Shown piece by piece: positions 8,275-17,361 of a stretch of 64,000 nt of DNA. A program made the translations under genes and the position numbers. The notes beneath the pieces were generated by a model. It worked only from the letters and a program-made list of their open reading frames with translations, ran no database searches and was not told the DNA's origin. Source of the DNA: CADEED01 sp964444835 (GTDB lineage: Bacteria > Pseudomonadota > Gammaproteobacteria > Steroidobacterales > Steroidobacteraceae); contig CAYUIT010000014.1 of NCBI GenBank assembly GCA_964444835.1, forward strand, positions 1 to 64,000, in the 5' to 3' direction. The first letter of the stretch is position 1. Every line of letters starts with the position of its first letter.

Positions 8275-10527
8275 GTGACAGCACGACATTCCGTTTGGCG
8301 TCGGGTCTGGGCCGCGATCGCCTGCTCGCTACCCGTGTTTGCACTGTACGCGCAGGAGGTTGCAGGGCCGGCGGAGCCGGGTGTGCGCCCGCGCGTTGGC
8401 CTAGTGCTGTCGGGGGGCGGCGCCCGCGGCTCGGCACACGTGGGCGTCCTGAAAGTGCTGGAGGAAATGCGCATCCCGATCGATGCGATCGCGGGCACGA
8501 GCATGGGCGCGGTCGTCGGGGGGCTGTACGCCAGCGGGTTGTCTGCTGCCGAAATCGAGCGCATTACCACCTCGCTCGATTGGGAGGACGCTTTCAGCGA
8601 TTCGCCGCCGCGCACGGATCTCGCGTGGCGTCGCAAGCTCGAAGATCAGGATTTTTTGATCGACTTCCCGCTCGGGCTCAAAGGCCGCAGCTTTCGGGTG
8701 CCCCGCGGCATCATCCAAGGCCAAAAGCTCAATCAGATTCTGCGCGGCCTGACGTTGCCCGTGGTTCGCGTGCGGGATTTCGATCAGTTCCCGATCCGAT
8801 TTCGTGCCGTCGCCACCGACTTGGAGTCCGGTGAAACCGTGGTACTCGCCGACGGCGATCTCACCGATGCGATGCGCGCGAGTTTGTCGGCCCCTGGCTT
8901 GTTTACGCCGGTCGACCGCGACGGCCGCATTTTGGTCGATGGCGGCATCTCTAACAACTTGCCCGTGAGCGTCGCGCAATCGCTGGGCGTCGACTTGTTG
9001 ATCGTGGTCGATGTCAGCTACCCGCCGCAAGGCCGGGAGAAGTTGCAGTCCGTCGCGACGATCACGAACCAAATGATCGCGATCATGATGCGGCAAAACA
9101 CGACCGCTCAGAAGCGCTTGCTGGGGCCCGACGATATCGCGATCGAGCCGCAACTCGGTGACTACTCGTCGTTCGACTTTTCGCGAGTTGAACGTGCGAT
9201 CACGCTCGGCGAGCAAGCGGCGCGCGACGCGATGCCACGGCTGGCCGCGTTGTCCTTGGCGCCCGAGCAATACGCAGCTTGGACGGCGCACCGCGGCACG
9301 GTGCGCGCCGAGCCGCCGGTGATTCAGCGCGTCGAGGTCACGGCCGAGTCGGCACGCTATCGTGAGTCGCTCGAACAGTCCTTCAATTCGTTTGTCGGCC
9401 AACCGGCTGACGCTGCAGCGCTGAGTGAGCGCGTCACCAATCTCTATGGCCGCGGCAACATCGAAACGCTCGACTACCACATCGAGCCGCGTGCGACCGA
9501 GGCGGGCCGCGAGGAGTACGCACTCGAGTTGGCGGCGCGGCGCAATTCTTGGGGCCCTAACTATTTGCGCTTCGGCTTGAATTTGGAAGACGATTTCGAA
9601 GGCGATACGTCGTTCAATGCGGCAGCGCGCGTCACGCTCGCTGAGATTACGCGCCCGGGCGGTGAGTGGATCTGGGATTTCCAAGTCGGCGAATCGCCGC
9701 AGATCGCCACCGAGGTCTACCTGCCACTCGGTTACGAATCGGGCTGGTTTGTTGCGCCGCGCGGCGCGTTCAATCTGCGTAACGTGCCGATCATCGAGAA
9801 TCGACGCCGGATTGCCGACTACCGAGTGCGTAGTTTTTCTTATGGCCTTGATCTCGGCCGCGAGTTCAGCAACTGGGGGGAGTTCCGCTTCGGCATTCAG
9901 CGCGAGTTGTCAAAGGCGCGCGTGCGGCTCGGCGATCCGCTCTTGCCTGAGCAGCGCTTCGACACCCGCGAGTTCTTCGCGCAATTCCGTTATGACCGCC
10001 TCGATAGCCTGGATTTCCCGCGCCGCGGGCAGTCCTTTTCGCTGCGCTGGTCGGGTGCGCGCACGGGTTTGGGCTCGGACGAAACGGCGGATCTCGTCGA
10101 AGTGGACTGGCTCACCGCGAAGTCGTGGGGTAAGCACACGGCGGTGCTTTGGGCATCGGGCGGCACCCGGCTCGATTCCGACCTCGGACAATTCCAAACG
10201 GATTTCCCACTCGGTGGGTTTCTCAATCTCTCGGGCGTCGCGCGCGACTCGCTGAGTGGCCCGCATTTTGCGATCGCGCGTGGTCTTTACTACCGCCAGA
10301 TCGGCCGCGGCGGTGAGAGCATTCTCGATCTGCCGGTGTATGTGGGTGCCTCGTTCGAAGTCGGCAACGTGTGGGACCGGCGGCGCGACATCAGCTACGG
10401 CTCAGCGCGCAAGAACGGCAGCATCTTTTTCGGCCTCGATACGTTGATCGGGCCGGTGTATCTCGGCAGTGGCTTCGACGACGACGGCGAGTCGTCGTTC
10501 TACCTATTCCTGGGCCGCACGTTCTAG
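8275..10527 (+). CDS. patatin-like phospholipase with C-terminal OM barrel (type Vd autotransporter)
   Basis: About 750 aa from the GTG at 8275, chosen because it begins directly before the signal peptide (VWAAIACSLPVFALYAQE). Patatin domain at residues about 35-240: oxyanion motif SGGGARGSAHVG, nucleophile elbow GTSMG and catalytic Asp in DGGISNNLPV. A POTRA-like segment follows at about 335-430. The C-terminal half is a BamA/Surface-antigen barrel ending FYLFLGRTF. This order matches PlpD of Pseudomonas aeruginosa, the type Vd secretion prototype, so the esterase is predicted to be displayed at or released from the cell surface. Substrate lipids are unknown. Confidence 0.9.
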   Translation: MTARHSVWRRVWAAIACSLPVFALYAQEVAGPAEPGVRPRVGLVLSGGGARGSAHVGVLKVLEEMRIPIDAIAGTSMGAVVGGLYASGLSAAEIERITTSLDWEDAFSDSPPRTDLAWRRKLEDQDFLIDFPLGLKGRSFRVPRGIIQGQKLNQILRGLTLPVVRVRDFDQFPIRFRAVATDLESGETVVLADGDLTDAMRASLSAPGLFTPVDRDGRILVDGGISNNLPVSVAQSLGVDLLIVVDVSYPPQGREKLQSVATITNQMIAIMMRQNTTAQKRLLGPDDIAIEPQLGDYSSFDFSRVERAITLGEQAARDAMPRLAALSLAPEQYAAWTAHRGTVRAEPPVIQRVEVTAESARYRESLEQSFNSFVGQPADAAALSERVTNLYGRGNIETLDYHIEPRATEAGREEYALELAARRNSWGPNYLRFGLNLEDDFEGDTSFNAAARVTLAEITRPGGEWIWDFQVGESPQIATEVYLPLGYESGWFVAPRGAFNLRNVPIIENRRRIADYRVRSFSYGLDLGREFSNWGEFRFGIQRELSKARVRLGDPLLPEQRFDTREFFAQFRYDRLDSLDFPRRGQSFSLRWSGARTGLGSDETADLVEVDWLTAKSWGKHTAVLWASGGTRLDSDLGQFQTDFPLGGFLNLSGVARDSLSGPHFAIARGLYYRQIGRGGESILDLPVYVGASFEVGNVWDRRRDISYGSARKNGSIFFGLDTLIGPVYLGSGFDDDGESSFYLFLGRTF

Positions 10528-10541
10528 CGCGGTGCTGCGCG

Positions 10542-10808
10542 CTAGAGCGAGCGGCTCTCGGCGAGCTTCTCGACCTTACTGAATACGAGCGCGGGCCGGT
10601 CGCCGGGCCGCGAGTACTCGTGTTTGCGGCTCATATCGACGAGCGCGGCATCACGTTCGGCGGCCGTGGCGAACCAATGCGTCTTGTTCCAATCGTTGCC
10701 GAGCAGCGTTCGAAACGGGTCGCCCGGCTTCAAGCTCACGCGCACGCCGTACGGCAGCTGGCGCGCCGCATTCGGTCGACGCAGGTTGTGGGGGTGACAA
10801 ATCGGCAT
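10542..10808 (-). CDS. small conserved-looking hypothetical protein
   Basis: 88 aa, no recognised domain. A good ribosome site (GGAGGATCC) stands directly before the ATG at 10808, which supports a real gene. The protein is charged and soluble, with no signal peptide or membrane segment; the middle reads KTHWFATAAERDAALVDMS, like a short alpha-helical cytosolic factor. It is convergent with the patatin gene and downstream of the kinase-like gene on the same strand. Confidence 0.6.
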   Translation of the reverse strand: MPICHPHNLRRPNAARQLPYGVRVSLKPGDPFRTLLGNDWNKTHWFATAAERDAALVDMSRKHEYSRPGDRPALVFSKVEKLAESRSL

Positions 10809-10876
10809 GGATCCTCCGCGCCCGTGAGACTACGCAGCGCGCTGCCGCTGCGCAACTGGCGCGCGTGCGCCGCGTC

Positions 10877-11527
10877 TCAAAACTTGCGATCGCCCACACC
10901 CTCGCGATCGGCCCAGCGAAAGATCTTGCGAGTCACGAACCAATACACGCGCTTACCTGTCGCCATCCAAACGCGAGATATGAGGGAGCGCTTGGCGAGG
11001 ATGCGACGCTCGCGCGCCGTGAGGCGCTCGGGCAGATATGTGCGCTTGTGTTTGAGCAAGTGTCGGATGTCATCGTGTCCCAATGCTCGTGCGAGACGCC
11101 CGCGACGTCGTCGAACGAGAGCCAGCTGGAAATCGACGAGGGCCGGTAGTCCATGCGGCGTGACGAGCCAATTCGGCTCCTTGGCGAGGTCGTTGTGGAT
11201 GACCCCGCGGCGGTGCAGACGGCGCAGGAGCGCGTGCGCTGCGCGATAGTACGCAGCATCGCGCGGCCGACGGACGTGCATCGGCTCACCCGCAATCCAG
11301 CCGCGCCGCAGCACTTGGCCGTCGAATGCTAACAACGGCGGCACGCCATCGACACCCGCGAGCGCTGCGAGTGCCCGCTGTTCGCGGCGCGCCAGGTGCC
11401 GGGCGAGTGGACGCGTCCACCAACGGGCACTGCGCGTGTCGCGGATGACAACACCGTCCTGCAGTATCACGGTGCCAAACAAATCCGCCTTGAGCGTTCG
11501 AGCGCTGGCAGTGGGGGTTGTCTGCAT
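10877..11527 (-). CDS. small kinase-fold protein (RIO/lipopolysaccharide-kinase-like)
   Basis: 216 aa from the ATG at 11527, 11 bases after the upstream gene. A longer frame exists but runs back into that gene. The catalytic loop reads HRRGVIHNDLAKEPNWLV, typical of the protein-kinase-like fold (HxDxxxxN). The metal-binding position reads DFQ rather than DFG. The N-lobe is very short, and the C-terminal tail is basic. It resembles the small serine/threonine-kinase-like proteins often found near envelope lipid genes, and it follows an MFS/acyltransferase fusion gene, so a lipid or envelope substrate is possible. Activity is not proven by sequence. Confidence 0.7.
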   Translation of the reverse strand: MQTTPTASARTLKADLFGTVILQDGVVIRDTRSARWWTRPLARHLARREQRALAALAGVDGVPPLLAFDGQVLRRGWIAGEPMHVRRPRDAAYYRAAHALLRRLHRRGVIHNDLAKEPNWLVTPHGLPALVDFQLALVRRRRGRLARALGHDDIRHLLKHKRTYLPERLTARERRILAKRSLISRVWMATGKRVYWFVTRKIFRWADREGVGDRKF

Positions 11528-11538
11528 CGCCTGCGACG

Positions 11539-13479
11539 CTATTTCCAATCGCCACGCAACTGCGCCACGATCGACTGCAGGTGCTCGGCATTGGCGTCGG
11601 CTGGTGCGACAGTGGGCGCAACCACGAGTTCGATCCGCGACCAGAACCGTCGCGGCAAGCGCAGCATCGCAGCGCCGCCTTTGCGGCTGAAGAAGCTGCC
11701 CCACAGCCCGCGGAGCGCCATCGGTACCACCGGCACGGGGCGCCGTTCGAGGATCTTCTCGACGCCTTTGCGAAACACATTCATCTCGCCATCCTTGGTG
11801 AGCTTGCCCTCCGGAAAAATGCAGACAACCTCGCCATCGGCGAGCTCCGCGTCGATCCGCTCGAAGGCTTCCGCGAGCGTGTTGGCATTCTCATGCGCCG
11901 GCGCGATCGGGATCGCGCGCGCCGTGCGAAAGATGAAGCTCAACACCGGGATCTTGAAGATGCTGTGGTCCATCACGAATCGCACCGGTCGGCGCACCGT
12001 GCCGCCAATGACGAGCGCATCCATGAAGCTCACATGATTACAGACGATCAGGGCCGGGCCCGTGTCGGGAATATGCGCGAGACCACGCTCGCGAATGCGG
12101 TACATGGTGTTCACGAGCAGCCATGTGAGAAAGCGCATCAAGAATTCAGGTACGAGCGAATAGATGTAGATCGCGACACCCGCATTCAGGCAGGCCGTGA
12201 AAATGAACAGCTGTGGAATTGTTAGATCGAGCGACAGCCATGTAATCGCCGTTACCGACGCGATCACCATGAATGCGGCATTCATGACGTTGTTACACGC
12301 AATGATGCGAGCGCGATGCGACGCTTCGGAGCGCTGCAGCACCAAAGCGTACAGCGGCACGATGAAGAAACCGCCGAACACGCCGACCATTGCGCAGTCG
12401 ATGACGAGTCGCCAGCCCGAGGGTGCCTGTAGAAAAGCACGCCAGTCGATGCCGCTTGCCAGTGCAGCGGTGGGTTGCGCGAAATAGAGATCGAGCACGA
12501 ACCACGTGATGCCGATCGAGCCGAGCGGGACGAGGCCGATTTCGACCTTGTGACCTGACAGCTTTTCGCACAGTAGTGAGCCGATGCCAGTGCCAATCGA
12601 GAATGCCGCTAACAACAGGATATAGACGGACTCATCGGCACCGAGCACGTCCTTGGTGTAGGCCGGTAGCTGCGCGAGAATCAGCGCGCCGACGAACCAG
12701 AACCACGAGATCCCGAGCAGCGAGAGGAAGATCGTGCGGTTGCCCGACGCGAACTTGAGGAGTCGCCAGGTTTCGGTGAGCGGATTGAGCTTTACCTCGA
12801 GCGTGGGATCGGTCGGCGGGCCTTCCGGAATGGCCCGCGCTGCCCACCAACCTAGGAGGGCGACAACCACGATGACGAGTGCCGCGGTGAGGCGACCCGT
12901 GTCGCCCGCGGCGGCTACGAGCCCTCCAGCAATGGTGCCGATCAGAATCGCGAGAAAGGTGCCGGCGTCGACGAGCGCGTTACCGCCCACCAACTCGCTC
13001 TCGCGCAAATGCTGCGGCATGAGCGCGTATTTGAGCGGGCCGAACAGCGTCGCTTGTGCGCCGAGCAGAAACATCAGCACGAGCAGCAGCGGCACGTTGT
13101 TCCACCAGAACGCGAGTGCCGCGCCTAACATCAGCAGCACCTCCGCGAACTTGGTCTGACGGATCAGGCGCGACTTCTCGAATTTGTCGGCGAGCTGACC
13201 GGCCAGCGCGGAGAACAAAAAGAACGGTACGATGAACAAACCCTGTGCGAGATTTGAGAGCAGCGACGCATCGAGCTCGCGGCTACCGACGCTCGCCGCT
13301 GCGCCAAATGTGATCGACACGACGAGCGCGTTGCGAAACAGATTCGCGTTGAACGCTCCCAAAAACTGCGCCAGAAAGAACGGCAGGAATCGTCGGGTCG
13401 TCAGCAGTGCAAATTGCGAAGGCTCGGGTCGGGTATCGTCGGCGGCGTTCGAATCGGCGGTCGGTTTCGCGTCTTGCAT
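11539..13479 (-). CDS. MFS transporter-acyltransferase fusion (lysophospholipid transport/acylation)
   Basis: 646 aa from the ATG at 13479. The first ~420 residues form a 12-helix MFS transporter beginning RRFLPFFLAQFLGAFNANLFRNAL, an LplT-like signature. Residues about 440-646 form a PlsC/LPLAT acyltransferase with the NHVSFMDALV (HX4D), FPEGKLTKDGE and VVPMALRG blocks. LplT flips lysophospholipids inward and Aas/PlsC-type domains re-acylate them, so the fusion probably does both at the inner membrane. E. coli Aas also carries an acyl-ACP synthetase domain; that domain is missing here, so acyl-ACP or acyl-CoA would have to come from elsewhere. Confidence 0.88.
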   Translation of the reverse strand: MQDAKPTADSNAADDTRPEPSQFALLTTRRFLPFFLAQFLGAFNANLFRNALVVSITFGAAASVGSRELDASLLSNLAQGLFIVPFFLFSALAGQLADKFEKSRLIRQTKFAEVLLMLGAALAFWWNNVPLLLVLMFLLGAQATLFGPLKYALMPQHLRESELVGGNALVDAGTFLAILIGTIAGGLVAAAGDTGRLTAALVIVVVALLGWWAARAIPEGPPTDPTLEVKLNPLTETWRLLKFASGNRTIFLSLLGISWFWFVGALILAQLPAYTKDVLGADESVYILLLAAFSIGTGIGSLLCEKLSGHKVEIGLVPLGSIGITWFVLDLYFAQPTAALASGIDWRAFLQAPSGWRLVIDCAMVGVFGGFFIVPLYALVLQRSEASHRARIIACNNVMNAAFMVIASVTAITWLSLDLTIPQLFIFTACLNAGVAIYIYSLVPEFLMRFLTWLLVNTMYRIRERGLAHIPDTGPALIVCNHVSFMDALVIGGTVRRPVRFVMDHSIFKIPVLSFIFRTARAIPIAPAHENANTLAEAFERIDAELADGEVVCIFPEGKLTKDGEMNVFRKGVEKILERRPVPVVPMALRGLWGSFFSRKGGAAMLRLPRRFWSRIELVVAPTVAPADANAEHLQSIVAQLRGDWK

Positions 13480-13547
13480 GGAGCATGTATACCGAAGGTG
13501 GCGTAGCGATACCAGCGCGCGGCTCACAACTCGCGCGGGTCAACTCG

Positions 13548-14150
13548 CTAGGGGAGGTCGAGCCAGTGCGGTGTGATCCCGGACAGACGACTCGTGGCCG
13601 CCCAGTCGACGAGCGCGAACAACAGCCAGAATGCAGCGCCGTCGATGAACGCTTTCCAGAACACGGGTACGTTCACCGCGATTGACGGCGGTGGTTGGTA
13701 GTTAGCAAGACGTGGCCACCAGCGCGGAGTGCTGGCAACGAATGCTGGCCACTCCGCCGGGAATCGCGCGGCTAGCATGGCTTCTTCCGCGAGCGCGGCG
13801 CGGCGCAGAAGCCAGGCGACGATCGCGACTGTGAGCACGCCCAGCGTCAGCGAGCGACTCGCGAAGGCGAGTCCGACGGCACCCACGAACGAGAGCGAGT
13901 AGAGGGGGTGGCGGCACGTGGCGTAGGGGCCCTGGCGTACGAGCTCCGCGTCCTTCAATCCGGCGATGAAGCTCGAGCACCACACGCGCCCGAGGACGGC
14001 GACCGCCACGAGCAATAAACCCGCGCTTCGGGCGGTCATATCCAGGACAGTGGGGAGCGTGGCCGGGCCTGCAACGGCAGCCAGCGCAACGAGTGCCAGG
14101 TAGACGAACAAGGTGGCGCGAACGCGCGGCGTGCTGGCGGAGCGAGTCAT
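13548..14150 (-). CDS. ICMT/PEMT-type integral-membrane methyltransferase
   Basis: 200 aa with about five hydrophobic segments. The diagnostic block LVRQGPYATCRHPLYS (residues about 70-86) and the later EEAMLAARFPAEW glutamate pair are the SAM-binding signature of the isoprenylcysteine carboxyl methyltransferase/phospholipid methyltransferase superfamily. Bacterial members methylate small lipidic or prenylated substrates; the substrate here is unknown. It stands between the MFS fusion gene and the divergent msrA gene. Confidence 0.78.
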   Translation of the reverse strand: MTRSASTPRVRATLFVYLALVALAAVAGPATLPTVLDMTARSAGLLLVAVAVLGRVWCSSFIAGLKDAELVRQGPYATCRHPLYSLSFVGAVGLAFASRSLTLGVLTVAIVAWLLRRAALAEEAMLAARFPAEWPAFVASTPRWWPRLANYQPPPSIAVNVPVFWKAFIDGAAFWLLFALVDWAATSRLSGITPHWLDLP

Positions 14151-14235
14151 GCAGGCTGTGAGTGTACCCTTGAGTTAGCGCGGCGACGCCCCCAGACTGG
14201 CTTCATCCCCTCTTTAGAACGCGGAGCGTGACCCC

Positions 14236-14901
14236 ATGGGCCTATTCAACAAGAAGACGACTCTCGTATCCGCGGCAGACGCGCTGCCGGGTCGGAGCAC
14301 ACCCCTCACGGTGCCGGAGCGGCACTTCGTGAACGGGGAGCGCATCGTTCCGCCTTTCGCACCTCAGCATGCCGAGGCCGTGTTTGGTCTGGGTTGCTTT
14401 TGGGGTGCCGAGCGCTTGTTCTGGAAGATTCCAGGGGTCGTTAGTACCGCCGTCGGCTACGCGGGCGGTCACACGCCGAACCCCACTTACGAGGAGGTTT
14501 GCACGGGTCGCACGGGCCATACGGAAGTGGTGCGCGTGATCTACAACCCGGCCCGCGTGGCGTATGAGGATTTGCTGCGCGCGTTTTGGGAATCGCACGA
14601 TCCCACGCAGGGCATGCGTCAAGGCAACGATGTCGGCACGCAATATCGCTCAGCCATCTATGTGACGAGCGCTGCGCAGCGCACCGCTGCCGAGGCGAGC
14701 AAGCGCTCGTATCAGAGCGCGCTCGTGGCCGCGGGGCGCGGCACCATCACGACGGAGATTCTCGACGCACCCACGTTTTACTATGCCGAGGACTACCACC
14801 AGCAGTACCTCGCGAAAAACCCCAATGGCTACTGCGGCCTCGGTGGCACGGGGGTGGCTTGTGCAATTGGCACTGGCGTGGCATCGAGCGCTCACGCCTA
14901 A
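14236..14901 (+). CDS. msrA: peptide-methionine (S)-S-oxide reductase MsrA
   Basis: 221 aa, normal length. It reduces methionine-S-sulfoxide in proteins. The catalytic motif GLGCFWGAERLFW is at residues about 52-64. Downstream are the family blocks VGYAGGHTPNPTYEEVC, GHTEVV and DVGTQYRSAIY. C-terminal cysteines in GYCGLGGTGVAC likely resolve the sulfenate and allow thioredoxin recycling. No signal peptide, so cytosolic. Confidence 0.95.
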   Translation: MGLFNKKTTLVSAADALPGRSTPLTVPERHFVNGERIVPPFAPQHAEAVFGLGCFWGAERLFWKIPGVVSTAVGYAGGHTPNPTYEEVCTGRTGHTEVVRVIYNPARVAYEDLLRAFWESHDPTQGMRQGNDVGTQYRSAIYVTSAAQRTAAEASKRSYQSALVAAGRGTITTEILDAPTFYYAEDYHQQYLAKNPNGYCGLGGTGVACAIGTGVASSAHA

Positions 14902-14908
14902 AGGAGCA

Positions 14909-14934
14909 CGCGCGGCCGCAAGGGCAGCCGCGCG
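14909..14934. terminator. bidirectional hairpin between convergent genes
   Basis: CGCGCGGC (14909-14916) pairs with GCCGCGCG (14927-14934) around a 10-base loop, in the gap between the convergent msrA and SYLF genes. There is no clear T-run on either side, so it is a weak intrinsic terminator at best. Confidence 0.4.
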
Positions 14935-14944
14935 CTGGGCGTAA

Positions 14945-15787
14945 CTACTGCTTCGGCGGCTCCTGGCCGGGCTGCGAATCTTCCATCGGGAAAGTGGTAG
15001 CGCCAGGAGCCGGTTGCGTCGCGCTCGGCTCCGCAGCGGGTGCCGGCGTGGCGGCTGCCTCCGGTGCTGCCGGTGTTGCACTGGGCGCTGCGGTGCTCGT
15101 TTGTACCGCGCGCAAGAAACGCTTCACCGTCTCAGAATCGGTGGTGACGCGCGCCGCGAAGATATCGGAAGCCGTCACGCGTTGATTGTAGAACCGTGCG
15201 TTGGCTTTGCGATCGATCGTGATCGCGCTGCCGTCCAACGCGACGCCCGCAAACAAACCGCGAGTTCGCGAGTAGGAATACACCTCTTTTGAGAACGATG
15301 GGTCGGTGCTCGCCGAGGCTTGCCGTCCAACCGGACCTGCGGCGACCGATGCATCGGCCCCCAGTGTTAGCTGACCGTCCGTGATGCCTTCAATGCCCGC
15401 GCGCGTGGTGAACACCAAGACGACGTCGATCGACTGCACGCCGATCTGCCAGCCGAAACTGCCGCCCGTGAGATTGACGAATGCGGGATTGGTGAAGCGA
15501 CCATCTTTGTCGCGCACGACGAGCACGCCGCGGCCGAAGCGACCGCCGATCCCCAAACCACCTTTGACGACGCCAGGGATCACTGCGATCCCATACGCGC
15601 GTTCGAGCAAGCGATCGGGAATGAACTGATCGCGCGATGCGCGCAGCTCCTCGAGAACACCCGAAGCTTCGATGAGCCGCGCTTCCTCACGCGAACTCGC
15701 AGCGAACGCTGCGGTGCTGGTGATGGTGGCGGCGAGCACTGCGGCGCACGCCAAAAGCCCGTTACGAATAGTGGTGCGACGATTCAT
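14945..15787 (-). CDS. lipid-binding SYLF/YSC84 domain protein
   Basis: 280 aa. Signal peptide at residues 1-29 (GLLACAAVLAATITSTAAFA). SYLF/Ysc84 domain at about 35-225, with the family-typical AYGIAVIPGVVKGGLGIGG, GRGVLVVRD, SFGWQIGVQSIDVVLVF and YSRTRGLFAGVALDGSAI. Family members bind phosphoinositides or other lipids; in bacteria they are secreted or periplasmic and poorly understood. The tail (225-280) is low-complexity Ala/Pro-rich. Confidence 0.9.
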   Translation of the reverse strand: MNRRTTIRNGLLACAAVLAATITSTAAFAASSREEARLIEASGVLEELRASRDQFIPDRLLERAYGIAVIPGVVKGGLGIGGRFGRGVLVVRDKDGRFTNPAFVNLTGGSFGWQIGVQSIDVVLVFTTRAGIEGITDGQLTLGADASVAAGPVGRQASASTDPSFSKEVYSYSRTRGLFAGVALDGSAITIDRKANARFYNQRVTASDIFAARVTTDSETVKRFLRAVQTSTAAPSATPAAPEAAATPAPAAEPSATQPAPGATTFPMEDSQPGQEPPKQ

Positions 15788-15870
15788 CGTGAGCGATCCC
15801 CTGCGTAGTTTTGGCCCAAATCGTGGCGCGAAGTCTAACGCATATGCGCAATCGCTGGGATAATGCCCAC

Positions 15871-16884
15871 ATGCTCGCCAAGATAGATCGTTGCCGCCGA
15901 GATTGGTTCCGCCTGTTCAGCGTGCTCGGGTCGTTACTCGTATCGCTCGGTGTGGCCGCGGACGCAAACGCGGAGTGGGTGTATCGCGATACCGCGATCA
16001 TGGGCACGCGCTGCGCCGTCGAGTTGTGGAGTGAGGATTTGCCCAAGGCCGAAGCCGCGATCGCGTCGGTGTTTGACGACATGCGCCGCATCGATGCGCT
16101 GATGAGCACGTGGAAGCCTGAGACGCAGCTGTCGATCGTGAATCGGGATGCTGGCAAGCGCGCCGTGGTCGTCGATCAAGAGCTGTTCGATTTGGTGAGC
16201 ATCGCGCTCGATTACTCGCGGGAAACCGGCGGCGCGTTCGACATTACTTACGCAAGCGTCGGTTATCTCTACGACTTCAAGAAAGGTGTGCATCCCGGGC
16301 GCGCCGCGATTGCGGCCGCACTGCCGGGCGTGAATTACACCCATGTCAAACTCAATCCGAAGCGGCGGACGATTCGTTTTATGCGGCCGGGTATGCGCAT
16401 CGATCTTGGTGGAATTGCCAAAGGTTACGCGGTCGATCGCGGCATCGACATCCTGCGTCGTGCGGGCTTCGAGCGGGCGATGGTCAATTCGGGCGGCGAC
16501 ACGCGCATCATTGGCGATCGCTTTGGTAAGCCCTGGATCGTCGGGCTGCGAAATCCGGACGATGAGTCGAAATCTTTTCTACGCATTCCGCTCACCGACG
16601 CCGCGATCTCGACCTCGGGCGACTATGAGCGTTACTTCGACGAAGGAGGCGTGCGCTACCACCACATCATCGACCCGAAGACCGGCGACTCGGCGCGGCT
16701 GTTGCGCAGCGCCACCGTCATTGGTCCCACAGCGCTGCGCACCGATGGTTTGTCGACGAGCGTGTTCGTGCTGGGGCCGCAGGCTGGCATCGATCTGATC
16801 AATCGGTTGGAAGGTGTTGACGCAGTGGTCGTCACGCCCGCCGGCAAAGTGTTGTACTCAAAAGGGCTCGAGGCGCCGCAATAG
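15871..16884 (+). CDS. apbE: FAD:protein FMN transferase ApbE
   Basis: 337 aa from the ATG at 15871, which starts just before the signal peptide (FSVLGSLLVSLGVAADANA). ApbE covalently attaches FMN from FAD to Thr/Ser of exported or membrane electron-transfer proteins. Seen: IMGTRCAVELW, PGMRIDLGGIAKGYAVDRG (FAD-binding core), VNSGGDTRIIG, ISTSGDYERYF and the metal/FAD-binding HHIIDPKTG and TDGLSTSVFVLG blocks. I do not find an obvious FMN_bind acceptor in the window. It lies near the DUF3570/DUF4266/TlpA operon, a gene set often found with ApbE. Confidence 0.93.
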   Translation: MLAKIDRCRRDWFRLFSVLGSLLVSLGVAADANAEWVYRDTAIMGTRCAVELWSEDLPKAEAAIASVFDDMRRIDALMSTWKPETQLSIVNRDAGKRAVVVDQELFDLVSIALDYSRETGGAFDITYASVGYLYDFKKGVHPGRAAIAAALPGVNYTHVKLNPKRRTIRFMRPGMRIDLGGIAKGYAVDRGIDILRRAGFERAMVNSGGDTRIIGDRFGKPWIVGLRNPDDESKSFLRIPLTDAAISTSGDYERYFDEGGVRYHHIIDPKTGDSARLLRSATVIGPTALRTDGLSTSVFVLGPQAGIDLINRLEGVDAVVVTPAGKVLYSKGLEAPQ

Positions 16885-16886
16885 TC

Positions 16887-16909
16887 GCTGCCCGCTCGCA
16901 GCGGGCAGC
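16887..16909 (+). terminator. hairpin after apbE
   Basis: GCTGCCCGCT and AGCGGGCAGC form a perfect 10-bp stem with a 3-base loop just after the apbE stop. No T-tract follows, so it may instead stabilise the transcript end or attenuate read-through into the globin gene. Confidence 0.5.
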
Positions 16910-16970
16910 GCAAGTAGGTAGTTGTCACGGCTTTCTTCGATTCTGCGGCAGTTGGTAGGGTCGAGCCGCT

Positions 16971-17354
16971 ATGACGCAATCCACACCCTTCGAGCAGATC
17001 GGTGGTGAACCCACTGTTCGTGCGCTCGTCCAGCAGTTCTACGACATCATGGAAACCGACCCTGCCGCGGCGGCCTTGCGGTCGATCCACGCCCCCGATC
17101 TCGCGCCGATGCGCGACCGGCTGGGCGATTTTCTGTGCGGTTGGCTCGGAGGGCCGCCGCTCTACAACCAGCGGCCTGATGCGAAGTGCATGGGTTCGGC
17201 CCATGCGCCGTTTGCGATCAGTTCAGCGCTCCGCGATCAATGGGTGCTGTGCATGGAACGCGCGCTGGCTGCGACGCCCATGCCAGCGGAGGCGAGGGAC
17301 ATGATGGCACCGGCGTTTCGGCGGATCGCCGAGGCGCTACGCAATCGCGACTAG
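16971..17354 (+). CDS. group II truncated hemoglobin
   Basis: 127 aa, typical for the 2-over-2 globin fold. FEQIGGEPTVRALVQQFYDIM carries the B10 tyrosine, the SAHAPFAIS block carries the proximal histidine, and RDQWVLCMERAL carries the G8 tryptophan of group II (trHbO-like) proteins. It probably binds O2 or NO in the cytosol and protects against nitrosative or oxidative stress, or serves redox metabolism. No signal peptide. It stands between apbE and the convergent DUF3570 gene. Confidence 0.85.
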   Translation: MTQSTPFEQIGGEPTVRALVQQFYDIMETDPAAAALRSIHAPDLAPMRDRLGDFLCGWLGGPPLYNQRPDAKCMGSAHAPFAISSALRDQWVLCMERALAATPMPAEARDMMAPAFRRIAEALRNRD

Positions 17355-17361
17355 TGGCTAC

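Noticed and set aside
8401..9684. 427-codon minus frame opposite the patatin gene
   Set aside because: Shadow; the plus frame has all patatin catalytic motifs.
16887..16909. Standard Rho-independent terminator after apbE
   Set aside because: The stem is perfect but no T-run follows; kept only as a hairpin with lower confidence.
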